NCBI GenBank assembly: GCA_024195265.1
Contig: JAJLRJ010000009.1
Coordinates: forward strand, 35,013,210 to 35,077,209
Reading direction: 5' to 3'
Source of the DNA: Dendrophyllia cribrosa
Taxonomy: Eukaryota > Cnidaria > Anthozoa > Scleractinia > Dendrophylliidae
DNA length: 64,000 nucleotides
Shown here: positions 33,501-45,500 of the stretch, in pieces
Numbering within the stretch: position 1 is the stretch's first letter
Layout: every line of letters starts with the position of its first letter
The notes under the pieces: generated by a model
Databases searched by the model: none
The model's input: only the letters and a program-made list of their open reading frames with translations
Told to the model about the DNA's origin: nothing
Program-made: the position numbers and the translations under genes

Positions 33501-36500
33501 TAGTTATCATTAGAATAACTGTAAGTGGAGGCATGTTGGTTATGCTGGAGTTCAGATCTGATGGCTGGTGGTCCGACACCTGGTTGCTGCAATTGTATTG
33601 TTTTCTTTAACCCTTTAGTCAATTATGGAGACATGTAGTGTAGTTCTAAATTTTAAGTCCATCAACGAAATCCTGTGGTGTGACCATTCAAATGAAACTT
33701 CTTTGGCAGTATTTTCACATGGTACCATTTGTTTTTCAATATTTTCTCAAATGAAATTTGGGCTTTTTCGTGAATTTTGATTTTTGGCACTCTTAGAAGT
33801 CAAAGGGTTAATTTGCCTGGAAACTTAACCGTCTACACATTGTTCCTCTCCACTGAATAGTATAATTGATTAGTACCAGAGAACAGGTAGCAATAAGAAC
33901 AATAATGAACAACCATACAATGGACTAGTATCCCATCTAGTTGGAGTAGCAATACTCCTAGTTCGTTATGCTACAGAAACTGGATAAAAGTCCAGGAGTC
34001 TGAGTCACAGCAACTTTAGAATAGTTGTAAATGCTGCAACTGGCTTCGTTTACTTTGTTCCATCTGTTAGATTGTTATGAACATTGAGAGATATTAATTT
34101 TTGGATAGCATTGTTGGCGCGCTCTGATTGGCTACTGAAACTCGGAATAGCAAGTGCTATTCACCTCCCAGCAATTTGCGCGCGAAAATTGTAATCGTTG
34201 ACAGGAATAAATGAGTTAAAAAGCATCATTTTCGTTATATTATCTCACTGTTTCAGTATATACTTCGCGGTTCGGTAAATATCCACCACTACCCACCTCC
34301 ACTTCGGTGAATAGTTGTTAAATATATAACGTTGTAAAAGGAAAACACTGTCTTATATAAGTGATCAAGCAAGAACAAACCAAAACTTAATTTGGGGTGA
34401 GATTTTGAGGAATTGCGGAGGTGTGTGTGCAGTGTAAGGATAGATCATGGATGCTGTTATGAGACTGATTTCTTAGACCTGTGCTGGCACTGTACGCACT
34501 TAAATCATGAAAGTGTGGGTTTTTCTTTTAGATGAAGACGTTTGGTTCCAGAATATATTTCCTTTCTCTTGTTTTTGCTAGGTGGCTTCTTCAAAGAGGT
34601 TGCACAGGAAGTAGAAACTTTTTAGATGCATTCAGGAAAGCTGTTGAGAATGAGGAGGAAAAGGCTCATGGAATTGGTAAGATAACTATTGTATACAAAG
34701 CAGCAGCTACAGGAGTGATTTGTCAGGTGCACCCAACGATCGTTTTCTGTTAAATATCTGTTCGGAAAGGTATAGGTTCCCTAAAAGTTTCGAAACCGCG
34801 AAGGATCCTACGAATTTAGAGATGGCAGTTCCATTCATCTGAGATTTTCGGATTTTCTTAATGGATTTTCTCGTCTTTTTTTTTTTTTTTGAAAATCGCG
34901 CTTTTCGTTTGAAGTTTTCTAGAATTTTCTTAAAAAATTTAAGCCCTTAACATTTTCTATACCGACTTTGGATTAATAGCGAGGAGAGAATGAAGAGAGT
35001 TCTCTGTCGCCCTAGAAGATTCGATATCACATTTGAAATCCCTAGGGTTTTCGAATAACCTTCTCACATCCATCATCCTATAAAAAGGTTCCCTAAAATT
35101 TTTGGCTATCAGGCATCATTGGGTGACCTAACCTTTTCGAGAATCTCCAAAAACGACCTGAGGTTTTCGGGAAATGGGTAAAACATGCCTAATAAATTCG
35201 TGAAGACCAAAGTTCCCTTAAAACGACCGAACAGATAAAGATTTTCTAGGGAAGCTTATAATTCAATTATATAGTTTTAAATGCACTTTAGACAGCCTAA
35301 AACGGTGTTTTAAGGAATTTTGAGAAAAACCGTCGTTGGGTGCCCCTGATTTTTGTGGAAATCAGTTGCCTCATACTTGTTTTTTTTTTTTGCTTTTGCT
35401 TTGCAGAAGTTGAAGGGATTTATGTGATAACAAGTGGAGTACCTGATGAGCCAAAGGTAACATTACTCTGTCAACTGTTGCACAACTTGTCACTCCAGTG
35501 AAAAAATGTCCAGCGGCCTTCGTTAGAATTATTACATATTAAGTTTTCAGATTTCATTGACTGACCTCAAACCTTAAACAACCTTGTGCAGCATACTAAG
35601 CAACACTGCTAACATTAAAGTACATGTCTTGCTAATAGTTTCATTTAAATGGCCATACACCTATTCATAAATGACGCTCAATTTATCACCAGCTAATTCT
35701 TATTATGATGGTTTGGATGTGGGTGTACAAATGTCAGTTGTCAGTTAAAATTGTGGCCATTTGTCAGTTGTCAGTTAAATTTAAGGCCATTTGTCAGTTG
35801 TCAGTTAATTGACTGTTAATAATTAATTAAGTAATTTAATAATTTCTTTTTTATCCAAAATTTAGCTAAAAAGGCACATAAAATGTAAATTGTATCACTA
35901 ATTCGAAAATTGCTACACTAATAACTTTATTTCTGCTACACTACGCAACAGACAGTAAATATGCCAATAGGTTTATTTTGCAGGTTTCGGCGAGCACCGG
36001 GACTATGTACACAGTAAATAAAGTTACACTGAGCACCGTGACTATGTATACAGTAAATAAAGCTACACTGAACCGGGACTATGTATACAATACAGTAAAT
36101 AAAGCTACACAGAGCCTTAGTACACCATGTATACAGTATGACATAACTATCGATAACTACGCTGGCCAATAATTGCCATCACAGTAAGACACCTAAACGG
36201 AGCTGAGCAACCACGCACAATACCACTGTGGGTAGACGGAGGCCAGAAAAAACTTGCCTTAAAAAACCTCTAAGGGAAAAAATTGACAGGAAATCTGAGT
36301 AGGAACCATGGCTCAAGCTCCAGCAATTAGCAGCCCTTCCTACGTGGCTATACAATTAAAAAAAATTCAAAGCTAATCGGAGAAGGCGGTGTCGGCCTAG
36401 AATGACATCCCATATGCTATACACAGCTTATATACATCCATAAAATAAAATTACCCCTAATGCACTGGCATCCAAACGAACAGGGCCCAGGCCCTGTCGC

Positions 36501-39500
36501 TATCGTGACGCAGAAATATTACATTTCAGGCTAATTCGTAGCGACTCAAACGCCAGAAATTCCATTTTTTTTTCAAATTTGGAGTTGAAATCATTAAGTG
36601 GCTTTCTAGCGTTACTCTCCTGCTTGCCCGAGCATAACATTCCTCTCTAACCCTTAGACCCTTAGCTCAACAAAATTCACCTTCAAAATATTTGAAGTAT
36701 ATCGTGAGAAAGACAAACAAATATTGGAAGAGTTCTGTATTATAAAGGTGACAGACCAAACACGACTCCCGCTAGTCGCAAAAAGTATAAAGAAGCCTTT
36801 AGAATTGCTTTGCCAAGAAGGTCTTCGAGATATTTGTTCCGTTTAGATCACCAAAACAGAATTGTGAGTAGTCATTATTATCAATTTGTCTCAGTTTTGC
36901 ATGCTCGATTTGTATTGTTTGACCCTTTGATTATCTTTGGGATATAAATTTCTTAAATGACAGGAGGTTTTCATACTGTGTAGCCATTTATAGAATGACT
37001 GTTTCTCTATGCCTTCGTTATGCTAGCTCTCTTGGCATATGTTAGGGCTTCTTTGGCTTCTGTTGCAAGATAAGTAGTGATCGGCTGCAGTCTTTGTTAT
37101 GAATATGCTAGGATGCACGCTACTCCATGACTGACATCACAAAGTGTCCTGGAGGGGTGCACGCTACTCCATGACTGGCATCGCAAACTGTCCTGGGGGT
37201 GGTATGCTACTCCATGACTGGCATCACAAAGTGGCCTGGGGAGGGGAGGGGTGCACGCTTCTCTATAACTGGCATCACAGTGTCCAGGGGGGTGCACGCT
37301 ACTCTATGACTGGCATCACAAAGTGTCCTGGGGTTTGGCACGCTACTCCATAACTGGCATCACAAAGTGTCCAGGGGGGTGGTTTGCTACTCCATGACTA
37401 GCATCACAAAGTGTCCTAGGGGGTTGCACGCTACTCGATGAATGGCATCACAAAGTGTCCTAGGAGGTTGAATGCTACTCCATGACAGACATCACAAAGT
37501 GTCTTAGGGGATGGCATGCTACTCCATGACTGGCATCACAAAGTGTCCTTGGGGGGGGTTGCACGCTACTCTATGACTGGCATCACAAAGTGTCCAGGGG
37601 GGTGGTATGCTACTCCATGACTAGCATCACAAAGTGTCCTAGGGGGTTGCACGCTACTCCATGAATGGCATCACAAAGTGTCCTAGGGGGTTGAATGCTA
37701 CTCCATGACAGACATCACAAAGTGTCCTAGGGGGTTGCACGCTACTCCATGAATGGCATCACAAAGTGCCCTAGGGGGTTGAATGCTACTCCATGACAGA
37801 CATCACAAAGTGTCTTAGGGGATGGCATGCTACTCCATGACTGGCATCACAAAGTGTCCAGGGGGGTGGTACGCTACTCCATGACTGTCATCACAAAGTG
37901 TCCTAGGGGGTTGCACGCTACTCCATGAATGGCATCACAAAGTGTCCTAGGGGGTTGAATGCTACTCCATGACAGACATCACAAAGTGTCCTAGGGGGTT
38001 GCACGCTACTCCATGAATGGCATCACAAAGTGCCCTAGGGGGTTGAATGCTACTCCATGACAGACATCACAAAGTGTCTTAGGGGATGGCATGCTACTCC
38101 ATGACTGGCATCACAAAGTGTCCAGGGGGGTGGTACGCTACTCCATGACTGTCATCACAAAGTGTCCTAGGGGGTTGCACGCTACTCCATGACTGGCATC
38201 ACAAAGTGTCCTGGGGGGGGGGGTGCACGCTACTCTATGACTAGCATCACAAAGTGTCCACGGGGGTGGTACACTACTCCATGACTGACATCACAAAGTG
38301 TCCTAGGGGGTTGCACGCTACTCCATGAATGGCATCACAAAGTGTCCTAGGGGGTTGAATGCTACTCCATGACTGGCATCACAAAGTGCCCTGGGGGATG
38401 GCACGCAACTCCATGACTGGCATCACAAAGTGTCCTGGGAGGTGGCACGCTACTCCGTGGCTGGCATCGCAAAGTGTTCTGGGGAGTGCACGCTACTTCA
38501 TGACTGGCATCACAAAGTGTCATCGCCGAGAATACAGCGACATATCTGGGACCTTCTTACGGTCCAGAGCGCTAAATTTGAAAAGCTTCCGTCTGACAAA
38601 AGAGCCAAATTACAAAGAAAATGGGGGAAATGGCGAAACAGGTTTTACTCCAAAACAAAAAACTAAGTACTTAGGCGGTTACGTTCACCCTGGCTTTTTC
38701 AGAAGAGGTGTTAAGGAATCAATTAAGACGCTTTTTATTTGCCTGAGATTTGGACAACAACTATCGAATCGCGTTCTAAAATTCGTTTTTTTTTCGCTGA
38801 TTTCAGTATGGAAAAACACCGCATTGATATTCAGAATGGTCTTTCTCTTCAAGAAAGGACTTGCTAACTAAGGTTCACCCTGGAAATGTTAGCCTCGTGT
38901 CTAAACAAAAGATTGGCGAAGTTTGGATTTAATACGATGCGAGGAAATAGTATCAAAGCGCTATTTTCTAGAAGGTGTTCCGCAAAATAAAAATGGCGCT
39001 CCAAAATGTCTTCCTACGAACTCCCACGAGACCGGCAAACAGATTCAAATTTGAATAATTATCTCAACACAAACAATGTTCCCTCAGTCGCGAGAGGCGG
39101 GCGCTTGCTTTTTGCTTGTTCAAGTTAGGATTTCAAAGAGAAGCCATCATTTATTTCACATTTCTCATTGTCCGGCAAATAGAAAGGCCTATATTATTTT
39201 TTAAAACCTCAGTTAATGTACTCTTGGTCTGAACTACGTTAACCGATCGAGAAAAAGAGCGCGTCTAGATCTGGACTGAAAAACGCTTTGTAAAGAGCAC
39301 GAGAAACAAAGCGCAACGTACAAGCGAGTGACCCGTGATTCACGCTCGCTATTTGGCAACGCCTGTAAGGGCCTGGTCACACTACAGTCAAAAACAAAAA
39401 TTAGCCCGTACAAAATGACATAAAAACAAAAAAATTCCACAAAAAGCGTGTCCCACCGGAGCGGTTTCTTTTGTTTTCCTCGATTTTTGAACGGGCGGAG

Positions 39501-42500
39501 TTTTGTTTTTGACTGTAGTGCGATCAGGCCCTAACTGAAAACCGTGTTCTGCGGTAAATATTTTTGCCATCGTGCTCTAACCATTGCGAATCTAAAGATT
39601 AAAAAAAATAAAATAAAATCTTGCCGCACACGAATTTGTTGGCAAAATGGTTTGAAAAGAGCGCGGCCCGCCTTTAATTACAGCACGATTGTTAACTCTA
39701 TCACACCTTGGGATTTACATCACGCATCAAACCGTGTAATTGCGTGTAATTGTCAGCAGTTGAATCTGCCAAGAGACTAGACACTAGAGTATTACCAAAG
39801 CTTAATCTGTTGAGCAAATACAACCGACTGGTTCTGTATATGCAAATAATTATGCTGGGTATCAAGAAACTGGGCACTGTAAGTACATGTCGCGAAAGAC
39901 AATGGCATTCCGGGCAATGCTCTTTATTAGCCCAATTGATTTTCTTCTGTAGAACGTGAACTGCGAGAAAAAAGCTCAGAATTAAATCAAAATATCTGAG
40001 ATTGAAAATTGAACCAGTAATTTTTATGAGTATAGGAAAACTTTTAATACGATTTAATACCTTGTGTGAGCAAAATCGCAGGAAATTAGTCTGTCCACAG
40101 ACGTTTATTTTTTGCAAAGAGGTTATGTTTTTTCGAGCGCGGAGCGGGCGCAAAAGGAATATATTTGTCTTTCCCCAGGGCCAACCCCTTGCGTTCGTGC
40201 GCTTTCAAATCCCCCGCGGCTTCTATTTTGCTTGCGATCCCGACAAACTCTAGACAAAATAGAGGGTATGTGGACATACTAGCAGGAAATAAGCCTAGTA
40301 ACTTGGTCGGCATATAATCATCAATGAAAGTATTTCATTTGAAGGGGTGAAGTGTTTCGTTTCTATAATATTTTGTTTTTTAGCTGATTTACTGCGTTTA
40401 ATGCATGAATTTACATCAACCGACACCACTAAAATATGACGTGTAACGATCGTTCCGGGAAAGGTGTTGAGAAGCAAGCACACGCGGTGGTTCGCTCCGC
40501 TGCCGCAAAGCTACAAAATGTAGTTATATACTAGGCTACTGTAATTATAACATAAATAATTTCAAGAAAAATAAATATTACATAGTGCATTACGTGTAAA
40601 CAACAACGAAAATATTCTGAAAGCGTAGCAGCACCCAGAAGGTTTTCGGACTAACTGGCATGCTTATATTTATACCAATACATGTAACAAATACACAAGC
40701 ACTAAGAATACATACTCTTCATTTCGCTTCCTAAATCATACAGCATACTTCGAAGCTCCAGCTTCCACTGGTCGTCCGTTGTGATGGCAAAGTTATCACT
40801 TTTCCCGCCCGGCCTTCGGTGCCATCCGATAAAGCTATACAGTCGAACCTCCGGTTGCGACCACCTCTCCTCAGCGACCAGTTTTCCAAAATACCAAAAG
40901 TTTCCAAGTCAAATCACTATATTTGGAACCTCTTGTAAGCGACCACCTCTCGTAAGCGACCACCTCTCGTAAGCGACCGCGACCACTTTAAGAGCTAAAA
41001 GTTTGAAATTTTCTTTTGTTTTTAACCTCCCGTAAGCGACCACTTGAAGCTACTTGACAGATAATAGAGCGGAAATTGGATAATGAGGTGTTGTAGCATT
41101 ATCGCATTCCTCAAAACAAGTCCTGTTTTTCTCGTTCAAAACCTTTGCCGAACTCAAATTCTTCTACAAATGGTAGGAGGGTTTAGTTTCCGAGCTGTAA
41201 ACGATTTTTTTGACTGTTCGGCCTTAATTTGGTTAGATAATGGCCATAAAATGGCATTTGTAGCCTGAATCGAAAAAGGGTATTTTTGGTGGAAATTTGG
41301 GTGTTAAAGGGTTAATGTACAGTTTTTGCGCTTGTTAACATGTAAATCACCAGTAATATAAAAAGGCTGTCAAATTTAAAGCTAGCAATCCAATCCTTAT
41401 TAGTTCATGTTCAGTTCCCCTTAACGTTTAGACAACATTAAAGATTCAATTTGTAACTATCGTGAGACTTGTTCGACCTTGTTCGGCCTTGTTCGGCCTT
41501 GTTCGGCCATTCGCCTTATTAGGTAAATTAACAGGAGCGAACCGTGAAACTCTGAATAAATATTTTGGAAAGCTTAAACTGAGTATTTTTGTGACTACTA
41601 AAAGTTATTACATGGGTTTAGATGGGCATGGGATAAGTCTCCGCAGTTACCATATGCTAATAAGGCTAAATTTTGACCCAATATGGTCTGAACTCTCGTA
41701 AGCGACCGCCTCCCGTAAGCGACCACCTAGGATTGACATTTTGGGTGGTCGCTTACGGGAGGTTCGACTGTATATCGAAATCTCCAAGGCCGATTTAATT
41801 GTTAGTTCCATCAGGCCAAGGAATTGAATAAGGTGCTTTTTGAGAGCATGTACCGTATTTAAGTCATTTATCGGAATACGGGTTCTATGTCTTTCGAATG
41901 CCGTATCTGAATTAATGCGGTAAAAGCTTACAATCGTTTTAATAACGCCAGAATTAGCAGCCATCATGTAAGCTGTGCTCGGGACTGGTTAGCGTGAGTT
42001 TGTAAATTCGAGATCATAGGTGACGTCACAGGTGGGCTCAAGGTGAAATGACCTTGACATGATGTACATGGGTGATACAGTAAATTATTAACGAAATATG
42101 ACACTCAAGCGTCCTGCTGCTAAGATTTAATATAAAACGGCATTTGTTTGACGAAAAGAGTAAAACATTGTTATTTACAACGGGGTTTGAAGGATATTTA
42201 GGACATGCATTAAGATATTTTGTCAGTTGTCAGTAAAACCCTCTACAAATGTCAGTTGTCAGTTAAATTTTAGGTTATTTGTCAGTTGTCAGTTAGAATT
42301 TTGGCCATTTGTCAGTTGTCAGTTAATCCCATCCAGACCCTCTATAATCATTTTCGTAACTGCGGATACGTGTGAAGCAATAAAGTGAATAAAATCTTCG
42401 TATTTTGTAACTAACATATTACTTTACACTCCTGTGATAAACACGAGGCAACAAGATTACATTCCATCGTGCTCAACTTTGCGAGGAGGTGTGCACATCA

Positions 42501-45500
42501 GTTGAATTCACGCTCTCTGATTGACTAAGCTAAGGGCCTGGTCGCACTACAGTCAAAAACAAAAAATCGAAGAAAAACAAAAGAAACCGCTCCGGTTGGA
42601 CACGCTTTTTGTGGAATGTTTTTGTTTTTATGTCAATTTGCACGGGCTAATTTTTGTTTTTGACTGTAGTGCGACCAGGCCCTAAATCGTGAAAAAGTTT
42701 GTTGGGTGCTTACGGTAAGGCCCCGTCCACACCAATGCGTTTTTGAAAACGCATACTTTTTTATCTGTTTTTACCGATCGTCCACACTAAAACGATCAAA
42801 AACGGAGATGTTTATCTATGAAAACGGAGGATTTCGAAAACGCTTTTTAGAGTGGAGACTTTTGAAAATGCAGGTCTATTGTTTTAGTGTGGACGGCAAA
42901 AACGGAGCTTTTCAAAAACGCTTACGTCACAACTCATCGCTGACGCTATTGGAGCGTGCGTGTTGAACAGAAAAACGTCCGAGCAGAGCCTGGCGATGAA
43001 AACGCATCTTTGGATCATCGTTTTTCAGCCCCTAGTGTGGACGCAGATCTTTTTATCCGTTTTCGGTAAACCAAAAACGGAGGTTTTCAAAAACGCATTA
43101 GTGTGGACGGGTCCTAAGACGCGTCGCACTGTAATTAGCCTCGGTGGCCTCGTTAGCATGTGCAAAAGTCAAAAGATTTTTTCACTCTAAAACGAGGCCA
43201 GTGAGACTAATTAACATACATGCAAAATAGTAAATCGGCCGCCATTTATGCATAAGGTATATATTTTGAGCTAGAACTGCATAACATGACTGGATGTTTG
43301 TTTTGTTGGCCTTTCTGCAGTTTGGTTTTTCTCTTTGCAGGATGTGGCTTGTGGATTTATGAGTGAAGCCCTAGCTGGCAGACACACTGCAGTTCACACT
43401 ATTTACTATGAAGTTGACGACGAGGATGGTTTGGTATCAATACCAGGAAAATACGCTGACAGAGGACAAACTGCTGAGTATCTTAGACAGATGGCTCGTG
43501 CTGTTAATGGAAGGTTCCACTGGTATAGGAATGGAGGTGAAGATCATTATGACCTCATTTATTACAGTGCGATTTAAAGGGGCAGTATCACGAGGTTCCA
43601 CGCGCGGCACTGTTCACTATCCTTGCACCGGAATTTTGGACATATCACTGTTAACAGTGATTTTTTCTTTCTTCCGGCTATCAAAACGGATTTTTTGATT
43701 CAACAAATACCTCCACTTCTCGACGGCCTTTTTGAATTTGCGGAATCAAACTTGAAAACTGCGCCGACGTTTTCAAGTTTCGATCTCGTGATACTGCCCC
43801 TTTAATGTAAGTGGGGCCACTAAGTCTCATTGGAGAACAGAAAAAAGGAATTTAAACTAGTTATGGACAGGTTTTTCTAGCTGTTGTAGAAAGATTGCAG
43901 CTATGAGGGTTTGAAAGAATGGATCAGAAGTTGGTCAAGAAAACATAGTTGTTGTAGTGAGAGGTGGCCATTGTGGAAAGGTGGCAATAAGGAGGGGTTC
44001 AACTGTAGTTGTTGGCAAAGTTCAAAATGGTGACAGCCTCGTGTTTTCAAACGACAAACTTCCAGAAACCTTATCTTCATTCTCAGGTCAGGACACTAAA
44101 TCATTGTGATAAGTAAACGACGTGTGTTTAAGAAAGCAACTAAATGAATGTTGAGCCACGTAGCACTGATGATACAAACAAGAAATCAGAGAATTAACTC
44201 TGTGTGTAAATTATAGTGCTAAAGTCAACCCATATATATCCCTGTACTGAGCGTTAGCCCTAGTAAGGAAATGAGGGACCACACGAGGGAAAGAAAAAAA
44301 ATCTTTGACCTCGGTGGGATTCGAACCCACGACCTCCGGATTAGCTCTTCCGTCGCTCTACCGCTTGAGCCACGAGGCCGTACGAGAGCAGATCGTGGAT
44401 AATAAGGTGGTAATTCGTGGCAATGAGAATGTGAAGGGTACAAATAAATGTTGGGCCACGTAGCACTGGTGATACAAACAAGAAATCAGAGAATTAACTC
44501 TGTGTGTAAATTATAGTGCTAAAGTCAACCCATATATTTCCCTGTACTAGCTACCACACGAGGGAAAGAATCCCACCGAGGTCAAAGATTTTTTTCTTTC
44601 CCTCGTGTGGTCCCTCATTTCCTTACTAGGGCTAACGCTCAGTGCAGGGAAATATATGGGTTGACTTTAGCACTATAATTTACACACAGAGTTAATTCTC
44701 TGATTTCTTGTTTAAGAAAGCAGTTATGCGATTTTGCCAATTCAAAGAAGTTGGCGAGAATTTCAATAAAAACAAGTTTCATTTGTCGCTAACAGTTTGC
44801 CAACATATTTACCAACTGTTGTTGTTGTTGTTGATGTCACGTTCACACTGGTCTCCTCTGCAGCCATTGAAGGAGCGTTGCATGACCACCTAGATTACGG
44901 CTGCGTAGGAAAATACGATCACACAGGCAAACTTGAGCTTGTCAACACAAGTTTGCCAACTTAAGTTGTCTTGTGAAGACAGCTTAATTGTTGAGTTGAA
45001 GTGTAGTCACACTGTAAATTCTGATTTCATGTGTCTTTATATGTTTATACATTTGCTATTCTTCTATTGCTGTCAATACTTTTTGTATTTGTTAAAAATT
45101 GTTATGTTTTGTTGTTTATAGCCATAGTAGAAAGTGATGATCTCAGGGCAGTGATAAACGAAATGGACAAAGCTTTCAATTATTCCCAGAAGGTAAGTTT
45201 GTCTCATGTCCCGTTGTGTACAACATTCTTCGGGTGTCAGTAAAACGCGGGGTCGGGGCCGTGGTCGGGGCCGGGGTCGGGGCCGGGGTCGGGGCCGGGG
45301 TCGGGGCCGGGGTCGGGGTGGGATTAGGTCTAGGATTAGGTCTAGGATTAGGTATGGGATTTATATTTATAACCCTTTTACCTAATCCTAACACTATACC
45401 TAATCCCATACCTAATCCTAGACCTAATCCCACCCCGACCCCGGGCCCGACCCCGGGCCCGACCCCGCGTTTTACTGACCCTGCGTTTTACTGACCCCGC

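Larger units (their letters stand above)
35700..42350. mobile_element. Possible 6.6-kb composite insertion within intron 20
   Basis: Both borders carry tandem TTTGTCAGTTGTCAGTTAA units in the same orientation (35732-35815 and 42222-42335). The outermost ends are weakly inverted (GGTTTGGATG against CATCCAGACC). The surrounding sequence on either side belongs to one dispersed repeat (compare 28145), as if it had been split. No transposase or reverse transcriptase could be recognised inside. Confidence 0.4.

Noticed and set aside
38359..38871. 170-residue frame across the minisatellite and flank
   Set aside because: The first half is minisatellite translation; the second half has no recognisable family and no splice context.
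42706..43190. Frames of 76-86 residues
   Set aside because: They lie within the AGGCCCCGTCCACAC MITE and its flank.
43335..43577. Full 80-residue frame ending [10 protein letters not shown] as the end of a gene
   Set aside because: Exon 22 ([17 protein letters not shown]) fits in phase after the internal donor at 43536, and the stop belongs to a MITE.
45300..45430. Interstitial telomere, from GGATTAGG units
   Set aside because: The unit is GGATTAGGTCTA, not TTAGGG, and it is part of a palindromic composite satellite.
45176..45494. Frames with GAGVGAGVG or PTPAPTPAP repeats
   Set aside because: Translations of the G-rich satellite next to exon 22.
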